Positions 20,368 to 32,827 of a stretch of 64,000 bases of DNA are shown here, piece by piece; positions within the stretch are counted from its first letter, which is position 1; each line of letters opens with the position of its first letter. Source of the DNA: Dipodascopsis uninucleata var. uninucleata (Eukaryota > Ascomycota > Lipomycetes > Lipomycetales > Lipomycetaceae); NCBI GenBank assembly GCA_030568195.1, contig JAJLTO010000011.1, forward strand, positions 248,001 to 312,000. The letters are read 5' to 3'. Position numbers and translations under genes: made by a program. Below the pieces are notes generated by a model. The model was not told the DNA's origin. It made no database searches and saw nothing but the letters and a program-made list of their open reading frames with translations.

Positions 20368-21702
20368 CTAATCCTTCTTATCCCTAGTAATGATACCGTT
20401 TACTGTAGGCTCATGGACGTCAATGTTTCCACATAGGTCATTCCACGAAAGAAATTGACCATCAACAGTGTAAGCACCACCAGTCTCATAAACTTCTTTA
20501 CTCTTAGCAACGAGCGCAGGAGTTTCACGCTCTCGGTACCACCACATCTTTGGCCACCAGACGTCCATTGCCTCTTTAGGACCATTAAAGTGTAAAATTG
20601 GAAGAAGGGTACCAGAGATCTTATTGAACGCCAAAAGACGGCGCTTCTCGGGCGCTTTTCTAGGGGAGGCCATCAAATCGTCTTCCAAAAAAATAATATC
20701 TCTATGCGAGAAAGTCATGGTCTGGAAAAGTTCAGACTTATAATCGACAGTCATCTTAAGATTCTGTTCACCGAAGACATCAGCAATATACATCTGATCA
20801 GAGAAAACCTTCTCTGGAGGGGCGTGGGAAATAGAATAATTAGCCCGATCGTAAACCTGTCTAAGAATATCGACAGGACCCATCATATTACCAGAATTGA
20901 GCCAACGAGGACGGTGGTTGATGTAACGGAGGCGAGAGTTAGTAGTCTTAGTGTCATCATCTGTATCTGGTCCATAAGCGTCACGCGGTAAAGGAGATTC
21001 TGGGATGTTAGTGCAGGCTGGAGTACTCCAATCATTAGGCCAGCACTTCTTATCAGCTCCAAAAATTGCAACATTGTTTTCATTTGGTTTGGTAACCTCA
21101 ACATAACGCTCAACAAAGTCAGAAAAAGGCAGTTGATACCAAACATCAAAACCGTCCATAATAACAGCATGCTGGTCAGCAGTCAGTTTATGCAGATAAT
21201 CGTCAATACCATTAATCTTTCGAACACGAGCTTGGGGGGCGCTAGCAAAGGACTTTCCCCAGTTAATTAAAGTCGGCTTTGGATAATCATTGATCAAGGC
21301 AGTGTAAAGAGATCTGCAGAAGTTGAAGTGGGTAGATGTCAGTGGAATAAGGAATTGAACTTCCAATGGTTTGCCATTAACGGTTGGCAAAGCACTGGAA
21401 GAGACAGAACCCTTTGATTCCAGTCTATCCCGCGACGAAGGGTTCTTCATACTTGCTTTGGTCAGCTCAATAGCATTTTTGGCATTATTCGCAACACTTG
21501 CAGCTGACTGTCGAACAGTGGCATTCTATGATTTTGACAAAATGCCATAGTCAGTAAAAATCAAACTCAATTCTTAATCATATTCCTATTTCTATGAAGA
21601 GCAATAAAATCAACTTACACTAATGGAAGAAATTGCGAATAGCAAAATGGCAGTTATGAATGATAAAATGGCAACACGCCGAAGTGGAGATGCCTTTAGC
21701 AT
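20368..21702 (-). CDS. PLOD-type glycosyltransferase, type II membrane protein, two exons
   Basis: Exon 1 (21619-21702) codes MLKASPLRRVAILSFITAIL and the rest of a signal anchor. Exon 2 (20368-21525) codes the luminal enzyme, 413 residues in total. The domain resembles the glycosyltransferase part of procollagen lysyl hydroxylases, a GT fold widespread in fungi. Visible elements are VQFLIPLTSTHFNF, the DxD-like VIMDGFDVWYQLP, FGADKKCWPN, LNSGNMMGP and the SDQMYIADVF segment that supplies a second acidic pair. A C-terminal LHFNGPKEAMD motif includes a likely metal-binding His. The acceptor is unknown; secretory-pathway glycan or protein glycosylation is inferred. The intron 21526-21618 is GT..AG and in frame. 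Confidence 0.85.
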
Positions 21703-22491
21703 GATTGAAGATGTAATTTTTCTTGTACAATATATCCAATATTGTTTATTTTCCCTATTTTTTAGACGTGCCTAACGGTCTGCTATCACCGAGGTTGATC
21801 TTTTTCGCTAACACCACTTGGAACTTGACGGCGATCAATTAAGAAAAGAATGCTTCGCAACCACCAATTGTTCAAATCACTTGCTTTTTTTGTCCTAGTA
21901 CCTGGAATATGACTTATTTTATCCGCACTCCACTATACGTATGCAAAGACGATGAAATGGCAACAGTTTTATAATGGTGACTCTGTCGCAATTGCCCACA
22001 CTAATATCTAGTAAAAAGTCCACTCGTCAGCAAACTGTCTGTCTTATCTGCATATAATATGCAGACTTCGTTACAAAATTATCTTGCTTATAAACATTGA
22101 GGCTCTTATACTATGAATTACCTACTAATTAGTTTTCTTATCGTCTGACTTGTAAGCCTATATATCGGTCCAAGCACTGCAGCGCAATTGATTAATTTAT
22201 CTAGGCAATGTCTACAATTAGACAATCAATGTATGCCTATATATAAATATATATTTTGCACAAATGTACCGAACTATAGATCCCTATTTTACTGAAGAAC
22301 GAGCGAAACAACGAGAGAAATAGCGAGTGACGCTCTTTAGTCAAACGAAGGAGGTAGTATATAAATGGTTGCAAGTACAAGAGAGTGAAGGAGTAATCGC
22401 CTAATAAAAAAGGTAAGGACGACGCCGCCGCGACTGACGCAGCAAGTTTGCAGCAGCGGCAAAATTGAGACGCGTTTGTCGCCATTTATGT

Positions 22492-22497
22492 CACGTG
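22492..22497. promoter_or_regulatory. CACGTG site (TCACGTGATT)
   Basis: First of two E-box sites 56 bp apart, in the context tcacgtgatt. See the shared-module finding. Confidence 0.4.
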
Positions 22498-22545
22498 ATT
22501 TAGCCAAACGACCGTGGCTGGTACATGCATGAAGTCGCTCTGAAA

Positions 22546-22557
22546 TTCACGTGACCA
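22546..22557. promoter_or_regulatory. CACGTG site (TTCACGTGACCA)
   Basis: Second E-box site of this region. The 12-mer ttcacgtgacca recurs exactly at 47126-47137 upstream of the Crt10-like gene. Confidence 0.45.
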
Positions 22558-22571
22558 CATATACCGAACTT

Positions 22572-22583
22572 GTCATTTCACAT
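22572..22583. promoter_or_regulatory. GTCATTTCACAT element, copy 1
   Basis: A 12-mer identical to one at 40451-40462. Both copies follow a pair of CACGTGA sites. Here it lies 13 bp before the ATG of a possible small gene. Confidence 0.4.
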
Positions 22584-22595
22584 CGTTTTCGTGCG

Positions 22596-22931
22596 ATGTC
22601 GCCCGAAAACTATGGCAGGGTCTCAGGTGTGAATTGCTTAGTACTACGTCAAATACGTGATAATAAATTATGTGCCTTAATTTAGGTATTATACAACAAT
22701 CTAAGTACATGAAGATATTCTGCAAGGAGAAGGATAGCTTTTTAGTATAGATGAGGACGCAGCAGGACCAGCGGGAGCATATGAAATGGCTCGTACCTTT
22801 GTGGCGCAGAATGCGGCAAACATTGAACAGTAAATTGGCTTTAAGGTTGAGGTATAAAGCAATGTGTGATTCGTTTAATAGCTAGGAGAATAAAAGAAAC
22901 GACACTCATTGAACTTATGCTGACTCAATAA
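22596..22931 (+). CDS. Possible small four-exon gene, unrecognised (59 aa)
   Basis: I found a chain of exons that stays in frame: 22596-22626, 22686-22704, 22746-22829 and 22886-22931, adding to 180 nt. The product would start MSPENYGRVSGIIQQSNIDE and contain AAGPAGAYEMARTFVAQNAA, NIEQRIKETTLIEL before a TAA stop. Exon 3 has higher GC and a protein-like composition compared with its surroundings. All introns are GT..AG, but intron 2 is only 41 nt, and I chose the junctions by searching, so chance is a real risk. I do not recognise the family. An alternative reading is a non-coding transcript. Confidence 0.3.
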
Positions 22932-23675
22932 GCTGTACTATAGACCAGGGCTAGAGTCTCTATTAAGGAGCGTTAGTTACTGTGCAGGTAATATTATATG
23001 AAGACATGTCCAAAACACTCATAATAATGCTGTGAAATAGCCGTCAATCAATATTCTATTAAGAACTAAATGAGAACTAGTCCTACGTGATGGCAGTGTC
23101 ATCCTAAGCTGTCCATGAATGGCACGATGCGGCTATATCTTAGATAGGACGAACAGCGCCCAGAAACTTGCTAGTCTCTCTCTACTTACATGATGGCACA
23201 GCGCGAATAAGTCAAGACGCAAATGCTGGACAAGCCTCTCGATCGAATAGTCTTCGGCTGGCGCCTAAGTTGGTGTAGTGGCGTTTAGTGTAATGCAAGC
23301 AGTAAAATTTCATAGTTTTATTTTTTTAGAGTGAAGGGATTTAAAAAAGGACGAAAAAATTTAAATCAGAGTATCAAGCTTATTTCCCGAGAGTGAGAGC
23401 TATAACCATTCATATTAGGTTTGAGGAGACTAAATACCACAGTAAGTTAGTGAATGACACTAGGTTTGGTCAATGCCAGACGCAGAATGCTGCATCAGAA
23501 AGGCTTCCCACATTTCCCATATCTTTCGCTTAGTAAGTTCTCGAGCCAGATTCACTAAATCGCTGAGAATTATACATAAGCTCTTCTGTGCAGCTAGCCA
23601 TGAATTTTTGTGGTCTAGCAAATAGCGCACGTAGAATCAGTCGAAGAATGCTAATCTGACTTGTAGCTAGTTCAG
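22932..23675. other. Intergenic, nothing recognised
   Basis: A 744-bp spacer before the 3' end of ECD. No ORF, repeat or RNA gene was recognised. Confidence 0.6.
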
Positions 23676-25900
<2,225 letters not shown>

Positions 25901-26436
25901 ATTATATCTTTTAATACGGACTTTCTTGTGAGCAAGAAACTTTCTGGTAGATTTTTCTTGTAATATCCTTTTGAGTGATCTATATTTTTCCGCTATGTTT
26001 TCGGGATAGGGTTTATAATCACGCCGCGGGTCGGCTTTCTTTAAGTGTATCACGAAGTCAAAGAGGGAGGATTACAATGACAAAAGAGAGCATACAGGGC
26101 GGATAGTAGGTAAGGTGGACGCATCCATCAAGGATCATCTAAATCCATCAAATTAACTGCATTATCATTATAATCAATGTCTGAATAAATGATTTAAGAA
26201 GTTACAATCGGTGAAACCCATGATTACAGGTAAAAAGGCGGCAAAAGTTCAGGGTCTTCAATATTCTAGATTAGTCAAAGTGGAAAGTACGATTACTACG
26301 ATACGGCATCAACATACGACGTAATCCTTCGCAATAATATTCTTTTCATTTTCAAACAACATTTGATACCATCTAGAAGCTGCGGAAGAGCACGTAGATC
26401 GACGTGCGCAGCTATTCTAGTGCTTCAAATTAGGCA
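25901..26436. other. Divergent promoter region, ECD / SPT7
   Basis: A 536-bp spacer between divergent starts. The ECD frame remains open to 26053 without an ATG, so an unseen upstream exon of ECD cannot be excluded. Nothing else was seen. Confidence 0.5.
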
Positions 26437-29400
26437 ATGGCACAGTCATCGACATCTTCGAAATCCCCCACAATAGTCGCCGCTCGACGACTATGGGCGT
26501 CAGGCGATCCTGATCGTCTTTTGCGACTCGCCCAACAAATAGATGCACATGAGGGATGGCGTGGTTATTTGACGCGGAGTGAGCACGAGTTGTTTGCTGC
26601 TGCGCTTCGAGCAGGCGGAGAAACTTGGTCTGAATTTATATCAATTGAGCATGCCCAAAACGTCGTTGCTCTAAGAAATAAAGAGGATCGAGAAACACAT
26701 GGCTTTACAGAAGATAACACCTCAGATCAGATTCGAGCACAAGACGATGATAAAATGTCGGTGACAGGATCGCACTCTCCAAATGCTGGTAGCCTACAGA
26801 CACCTCAGCCGTCACCGATGCCTAATAATACTTCAGAAGATCAGCAACAACGTGATCAACAAGGCAAAGAGAACACAGATTCCAGTAATGGGAGTGCAGA
26901 TTCACAGAGCGCTTCCGGGAATTCTTCTACAATTGATGTCGTGGAGTTGGCTGCAAAAACAAGATATATGCTTTTTGAAAAATCCGTCAATTGTATTTTC
27001 CCAAATGCAAAATCAGAAGAATACGCAATTGACTTCTCTTTCCTGGATGAGTTAGATGAGAAGGAGGCTGATAAGTCTTCGACGTTAGAAAAACCAGCGC
27101 CAGTACATAGCATACGAAAAGATGATGATAATGACGACTATGATGAAGATGACGATGAAGATGATGAGAAAGAAGAACAAAATTCAGCCTCACAGAATAC
27201 ACAAGAGAATCTAGAGACTCAACAGAATAAACCAGTAAAGCAGGGTACAAAAGAAGGTAGTCAGCTTAAAGAAGAATCAGGAGAAGACAAGAATGAGAGG
27301 GAGTCGAAAGATTCGAAAGAATCATGCCTGGCTGATGGAATAATAACGCCGGCAGAAACACCAACAGCCAGTGAAACAAACGAACCAAAGCAATTTTCTA
27401 AAGACACATATCATACTCTAGATACTGAGGCTGAGGCCTTTATGAAAGCTGTTAGACCTAAAGAGGATGTTGACTCTCGTGCTGAGCATGCTAATAATAT
27501 TGATCTTGAGGGTAACAGTGAAGGCGGTGTTGCCAGTAAGCTCAGTAATATGAACTTTGGCGCCGCAAATTTAAGTCTGAAACATTTGCTTGCTGCCATC
27601 GACGACAAACGACAGCAGCTGTCTTTTACAGACAGTGAACTACGTAATCTCATATCTGATGTCAGAAAGAACAGATCGAAATGGGCAAGTGAAGATAGAA
27701 TTGGTCAAGAAGAACTTTATGATGCTGCTGAAAAAGTAGTGTTAGAACTTAGAGGTTATACAGAGCACTCAACTGCATTTTTAAATAAGGTTAATAAGCG
27801 TGATGCACCGAATTATTTCAATATCATAAAGCGTCCCATGGATCTCAGCACGGTAATGAAGAAGCTTAAAAGCTTCCAGTACAAAAGCAAACATGATTTT
27901 GTTGAGGACTTAATGCTGATATGGAACAATTGTTTTGAATTCAATACAGACCCGCAACACTATTTGAGGAAGCACGCGCAAGCGATGAAGAAAAAAACAT
28001 TACTGCTCATTCCTCTCATTCCAGACATTACAATTCGTAGTAGAGCGGAAATAGAAGCGCGCGAACGCGGAAGTGTTCCTCGAGATATGTCAATAGATTT
28101 TGATCTAGAGAGTGAGGATAACGAGAGTGTCACTGGCAGCCGGAAAAACATTTCATCGAGAACTGATGGAAAAACTGTGCCAAGTACTCGAGCAGGATCA
28201 GTAATGACTGATAATGCTGATTTTGCGGACGAGGACGATACACAGCATGTTCCACAACTTCAACAGTCGCAGCAAGAGTCTCAACGAGAGATGATATTCG
28301 AGTATGATGTTATTCCTATTGTCCCAGAAGTTCCATGGAATTTAGCGGAGAAGCAGACGGTGTATGAAGCTGAAGAATTTGAAAGAGCTGTCGATGTTGA
28401 TGCTCCATCAAAATTTTTACCGCTAAAAACAGGTTTAAACCTGAAGATGGACAAAAATTTGGCAGAATTACAGCAAATTCGGAAAATTTGCTCGAAGATT
28501 AGCGTTATTCGACGAATACAACAGCAGCCACATTTGTATACTACTCAAATGAAAGCATATAATCCAGAGAAGATCGATGAGCGTGATGTGGACATGGATG
28601 CCAGACTACCAGGTCGCGAGGATTTGCCTAGAGAAGTTATTGAGGCGTGCATGCAAAGATCAATCGCAAAGCTTGCTATGCATACTGGCTTCGAAGATTG
28701 TCAGATGCTCGCTCTCGAAGGGCTGACAGGTATTGCGACCGATTTTATGCAGAAGCTGGGCCGAACTTTGAATTTGTACCGAGAAGCTAATAGAGGCCAG
28801 CAGCGGTTTAATATGGAAGACATCGTTTTGCAAACACTGTACGAAAACGGCGTATACGATTTAGGAGGACTGGAGACGTATATACGGGATGAAATTGATC
28901 GTTTTGGCTTGAAACTGAAGGACGTACATGAGCGAATGAATATGTCTTTGGCTGATTATCTGCGTCCAGCATTGGCTTCGACAGAAGATAATCAATTTGA
29001 GGATGGTAGCCAAGAGTTCATATCCGGTACATTTTCAGATGACATCGGTGAAGATTTCTTTGGTTTCCGAGAATTAGGTCTTGATGAAGAGCTGGGACTA
29101 TCGACGATGTCCGTTCCATTACACCTTCTACATAGTAGATTGCACATGTCAGCAAATGTTCAAGCTACACCAGTTATGCAGAGTAAAGTTGCTTCTGCAC
29201 CTCCAATGGAGCCACTAACGCGTGACCTCATTGAAAAGCAAATCGGATTAGTCCGTCCATTTTTATTTGCCAGATTCGATAAATTCGAGCGTGATGGAGT
29301 TTTACTTGAGGACGAGCTGTTACCGCCCAAACAGCGGAATCAGCGTCCAAAGCTACCACCCACAGGTAAGATAGCTATGGCAAAGAAACGTAGCTCTGAA

Positions 29401-29487
29401 ACTGCCTTTCAGATGCCTTCCGGAGTTAATGCAGCTCTTAAGAGCATGGGAGATGGGTCGCCTCCAAAGAAGAAGAAAAAATTGTAG
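26437..29487 (+). CDS. SPT7: SAGA subunit Spt7: bromodomain and histone-fold protein
   Basis: Spt7 is a core scaffold of the SAGA co-activator complex. The 1016-residue intronless product has a bromodomain at about 430-520 (NYFNIIKRPMDLSTVMKKLK and LMLIWNNCFEFN, with the acetyl-lysine-binding Asn near 503) and a Bromo-associated histone fold at about 735-800 (QRSIAKLAMHTGFEDCQMLA, LEGLTGIATDFMQKLGRTL). Between them and at the N-terminus lie long acidic, Ser/Gln-rich linkers. The C-terminus ends in PPKKKKKL, a basic nuclear-signal-like tail. Yeast Spt7 is longer (1332) but has the same order. The ATG at 26437 directly follows an in-frame TAG. Confidence 0.93.
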   Translation: MAQSSTSSKSPTIVAARRLWASGDPDRLLRLAQQIDAHEGWRGYLTRSEHELFAAALRAGGETWSEFISIEHAQNVVALRNKEDRETHGFTEDNTSDQIRAQDDDKMSVTGSHSPNAGSLQTPQPSPMPNNTSEDQQQRDQQGKENTDSSNGSADSQSASGNSSTIDVVELAAKTRYMLFEKSVNCIFPNAKSEEYAIDFSFLDELDEKEADKSSTLEKPAPVHSIRKDDDNDDYDEDDDEDDEKEEQNSASQNTQENLETQQNKPVKQGTKEGSQLKEESGEDKNERESKDSKESCLADGIITPAETPTASETNEPKQFSKDTYHTLDTEAEAFMKAVRPKEDVDSRAEHANNIDLEGNSEGGVASKLSNMNFGAANLSLKHLLAAIDDKRQQLSFTDSELRNLISDVRKNRSKWASEDRIGQEELYDAAEKVVLELRGYTEHSTAFLNKVNKRDAPNYFNIIKRPMDLSTVMKKLKSFQYKSKHDFVEDLMLIWNNCFEFNTDPQHYLRKHAQAMKKKTLLLIPLIPDITIRSRAEIEARERGSVPRDMSIDFDLESEDNESVTGSRKNISSRTDGKTVPSTRAGSVMTDNADFADEDDTQHVPQLQQSQQESQREMIFEYDVIPIVPEVPWNLAEKQTVYEAEEFERAVDVDAPSKFLPLKTGLNLKMDKNLAELQQIRKICSKISVIRRIQQQPHLYTTQMKAYNPEKIDERDVDMDARLPGREDLPREVIEACMQRSIAKLAMHTGFEDCQMLALEGLTGIATDFMQKLGRTLNLYREANRGQQRFNMEDIVLQTLYENGVYDLGGLETYIRDEIDRFGLKLKDVHERMNMSLADYLRPALASTEDNQFEDGSQEFISGTFSDDIGEDFFGFRELGLDEELGLSTMSVPLHLLHSRLHMSANVQATPVMQSKVASAPPMEPLTRDLIEKQIGLVRPFLFARFDKFERDGVLLEDELLPPKQRNQRPKLPPTGKIAMAKKRSSETAFQMPSGVNAALKSMGDGSPPKKKKKL

Positions 29488-29925
29488 GATTGAAGAAAAT
29501 TTTGCGCTCAGAAGAACTGAGTAGACGTGTATATGTTATGTTTTTGCAATAAGTTTAAATACAAGAGATATAAGTAAATTTTATGTATAAGAGAAGGCTT
29601 TTTCATGAAGTCATGCATAGATAGGAATTTCTTTTGTTTTACATTTTCTTAGTACGTTGATTTCGGCTTCTTACTTTGTTTCATTATTATCTATTTCGGC
29701 AATTTTTTCTTGTTATTCACATTCAAGAATGGACTTTTGGACTTTATGGAGCACGTTTACTATCTGTTATTATCATTAATAGTATGTATTCTTTTATGAA
29801 AGAGTAAACACCTTAGCGCCAAATGTAATGAATGAACTGTATATATACAACCAAGTCAAAAAAGCAACCGATTTCCAGGGAAGTAAAATGCTTACATGCA
29901 ATAATTAAAAACCAAGTCTCCCAGA
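29488..29925. other. Convergent intergenic, SPT7 / phosphatase
   Basis: A 438-bp AT-rich spacer between converging genes, presumably 3' UTRs and poly(A) signals. Nothing else was seen. Confidence 0.6.
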
Positions 29926-31092
29926 CTATTTGAGGAGGCGTCTAAATACATCATAAATAAAGAGATATTGCTTGACGCTCTGAACCATCATCATGCGTTG
30001 TTTACGTAAACACATAACTGTATCATAAATAGGATCATAATCCTCATTAACTGAAGATATGCTAGGTTCATCCTTCGAATACAAAATTGAAGCTGAGGGC
30101 ACCATGCTATCAGATGAATTTTTGGTACTAGCAGTTGGTGAAGATTTGGCATTCATACAACTTAACAGAAAGTCAATCGTAACAAAAGTTCCTGTGCGAC
30201 CGACGCCAGCCGAGCAATGTACTACCAGCGGTCTTGAGCTGTCGCTAGTGCCTCCATTTATTTCGTTTGCGAGCTTACAGAGGTGTAATAAGTTGTTTTC
30301 ATGCTCTGGCTTCGGAGAATCAAAGTCTCCCCATTTGTCAAAAAACAAATGATACACAATTTTCCTTCTGGCACTGTTTTGATTTGAGCTTCGATTGTCA
30401 TCGTTGACAGGGTGAGATATATCAACACCAGTACCTACCTCAGCTGTAGTTTCAACAATGAACTTGCGTATCTCACAGGACGCATCATTATCGACTTTAA
30501 CTGATCCTTCTGGGATTACTGTTATTTTGACATCACCTTCTGTGTTCTTAAATACACTTTCTCCAGCTCCAAGGTCTCCAGATGGCCAATAGCGAGCACA
30601 CTTCTCACGACGACCTTCGTGTGTTCGCGTGAGCATTACAACAACGGTTGGAAAGGCCGTTCCGTCTTTATCCATGCCACCAATTCCGGCGACCATTTCC
30701 CAAAACTGTGATACTGTCTGTGAAGTAGGTCCTTGAGTTGCAACATATGCCCGAGGATCCAACCCAGGAGCCTGGAGCTCGATGAAAGACGCGTTGATGT
30801 AGTCATCATTAGATGCTCGGTTGCATAATCGGACCCGATTGTGATCCCAGGGCAGCACGTTTACGTACCTGTTCCTTTCCATGTTTCGCGCACCACTAAC
30901 CAAACTATGTTCGAGAGCTGAGTTTGATGGTTTATTTACTTTGATGGCTGCCTCTGTACGCAGTGATTCCAATCGGTTGATCTCAGAAAATCTCTTTTGG
31001 AGGACTTCGTCAGACTGATCTAGAAATCTTGGTCCTCCCATAGTCTTTTTACTTCCGTGCCAGCCGAAGAATTTTTCGTATTTAGCATGCAT
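29926..31092 (-). CDS. Classical protein tyrosine phosphatase
   Basis: A 388-residue phosphotyrosine-specific phosphatase related to yeast Ptp1 and fission yeast Pyp proteins, which damp MAP-kinase and other Tyr-phosphate signals. Motifs in order: RNRYVNVLPWDHNRVRL (73-89), the pTyr loop NDDYINASFI (95-104), QGPTSQTVSQFWEM, the P-loop VVHCSAGVGRTGTF with catalytic Cys293 and Arg299, and a Q-loop RMMMVQSVKQYLF. The WPD loop reads KWGDFDSP, so the usual Pro is Gly while the acid Asp256 remains. There is an unusual long Ser-rich insert after the P-loop (about 312-345). The frame has no intron. Confidence 0.94.
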   Translation of the reverse strand: MHAKYEKFFGWHGSKKTMGGPRFLDQSDEVLQKRFSEINRLESLRTEAAIKVNKPSNSALEHSLVSGARNMERNRYVNVLPWDHNRVRLCNRASNDDYINASFIELQAPGLDPRAYVATQGPTSQTVSQFWEMVAGIGGMDKDGTAFPTVVVMLTRTHEGRREKCARYWPSGDLGAGESVFKNTEGDVKITVIPEGSVKVDNDASCEIRKFIVETTAEVGTGVDISHPVNDDNRSSNQNSARRKIVYHLFFDKWGDFDSPKPEHENNLLHLCKLANEINGGTSDSSRPLVVHCSAGVGRTGTFVTIDFLLSCMNAKSSPTASTKNSSDSMVPSASILYSKDEPSISSVNEDYDPIYDTVMCLRKQRMMMVQSVKQYLFIYDVFRRLLK

Positions 31093-31520
31093 CCTATGCT
31101 TCGCCAGTGTAGATCCAGATTGTGCTGTGCGGATTATGTATTAGATAAATGCCTTGGTTCCTGAATATACAAACATGCATATATATTGCTCCCCTTCGAT
31201 AGCAGATACAATCTATCTGTTAAGTTCAAATTGGGAATATTACTTCAGAATGCAGAGAAAAATACCAAACAGATTTCCGACAATTCAAAAATTGAAATTT
31301 AGTTGCCTATTTTTTTTTCTTTCTATGAATTACTCTACACTTGTATATAGCCATACCAGCATATTATTTTCAATTGGACGAGAATTAAGGATTTTTCAAT
31401 CACAGAACTTGATCTTTGCCATCATTTCAGTTGACAGCGAAACTTCGAAGAGAAAGTAGCAGGATCTCATTCAAAGGACAGGTAGAAAAAACTTAAACGT
31501 ATAATAGGATATTTGTATAA
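31093..31520. other. Divergent promoter region, phosphatase / COX20-like
   Basis: A 428-bp AT-rich spacer between divergent starts. An open frame at 31154-31459 is hydrophobic AT-rich sequence with no family resemblance. Confidence 0.5.
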
Positions 31521-32165
31521 ATGTCCAGCAATGATGGTTCTAATTCGCTCGATGCGACAGAAAAATTCTTAGAACCTCTAGAAGCAATTAAAGCAGAGCA
31601 AAATGCAGGAAGTTTACGGTTCAAGCCTCCGGCGGTGTTCAACGATACGACGGTGCAGAAATCAATAGCAAGAACTCGTAGACTCGAGCGAGGGTTTTTG
31701 ACCGAGAGCGCCGTAAAAATTGTTTTGGAAGAGTCTCTGCGAACGACTCTTGGTTCAATGACCGATCCTTACGAATTGGCTAACCTTGTAGCAGTTCCTT
31801 GTGTTCCTCAAACCTTCGGGACGTCAATTTTAGTCGGCACAATGGCAGGTATAGCCTCGTACTATTCAAATCGAAATGTTATCAGAGCAAACTTGACTTG
31901 CATGTTATCAGCCTTCTTGGCTTATATACCAATCTATATGTCATGTAGATCAAACTTAGGTCAACGACAGTTTATAAGGAAGACTCTTGAATTAGATTCA
32001 ATGAAGGGGAAAGCTCAAAATAATCCTGATTTTGGACTCGATACTGCAACAAAGAACATAATGACAGCAGCGTCCACATCTGAATCTGCAATAGACACAC
32101 AGCTGATTGCACCATCAACTACACCCCAACTGCCAACGACAAAAGGTGAAAATCCTAAAAAGTGA
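31521..32165 (+). CDS. Probable COX20-like cytochrome oxidase assembly protein
   Basis: A 214-residue protein with two predicted membrane spans (about 99-116 and 126-141) separated by a short loop, then a CRSN motif: PCVPQTFGTSILVGTMAGIA and YIPIYMSCRSNLGQRQFIRK. Cox20 (FAM36A), a mitochondrial inner-membrane chaperone for Cox2, has the same layout: a Pro-Cys before helix 1, R-A-N at the start of helix 2 and a Cys-Arg just after it. The N-terminal 90 residues are long for the family and the C-terminal 60 are Ser/Thr-rich. The family call rests on recalled pattern only. Confidence 0.6.
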   Translation: MSSNDGSNSLDATEKFLEPLEAIKAEQNAGSLRFKPPAVFNDTTVQKSIARTRRLERGFLTESAVKIVLEESLRTTLGSMTDPYELANLVAVPCVPQTFGTSILVGTMAGIASYYSNRNVIRANLTCMLSAFLAYIPIYMSCRSNLGQRQFIRKTLELDSMKGKAQNNPDFGLDTATKNIMTAASTSESAIDTQLIAPSTTPQLPTTKGENPKK

Positions 32166-32827
32166 AAGAGCGTTAAATAGAAACACGGCTATGTATTGAC
32201 AATTCGCAAACTACAAATAATTAATAAGAATGGTAATTATATATCCTTCTATCTTCTGGCATACATACAAGCACTCATATACATAGATCTCTTCGATTCT
32301 AACAAACCCGAAAATAATTTTCCACATATCAGTACTTCTCAACTACTAACTTCTAATTCGGAAAGCCACAAGCATGTAAGAAATATTATCATGCACGAAA
32401 ATACGAGACGAGCTCCGATTCTCTCGTTGAAGCTTCTAAGATTAACAAGATACAATTTAAATCCTCTCCCATGATTAATATTACATTAATTCTTTTGTGC
32501 TATAAGACTGTTATATAGAAACTGTTCCTTTTTAAAACAAATTCAGTTTCGCTTTCCGTCAAGACGGCTGATCATGCAAAAATGCTCTCATTATATTTGT
32601 TTGATATTTCGCATATCTTCAAAGCAGTCAATTATTCGTCTCTAAATCTCTTGGTTTCTAATACTTCTTAATCTTATATAGAGGCATGCCCTTATAATAT
32701 ATGAACTTGTAAATATATGCATGTATATATTAATATATCTGAACCAAAAAATAAACAGCATTAAACCAAGATCAAACATTTTGCGTTCATTTAATGAGTC
32801 GACTACTCAATATGACGATAGTATTCC
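32166..32827. other. Convergent intergenic, COX20-like / Sec7
   Basis: A 662-bp AT-rich spacer between converging genes. Small open frames in it are compatible with chance. Confidence 0.6.

Larger units (their letters stand above)
21703..22595. other. Intergenic with paired CACGTG sites
   Basis: An 893-bp spacer upstream of the glycosyltransferase. It contains two CACGTGA sites and a 12-bp string shared with another intergenic region (listed separately). A minus-strand open frame at 22237-22485 lacks any family feature. Confidence 0.5.
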
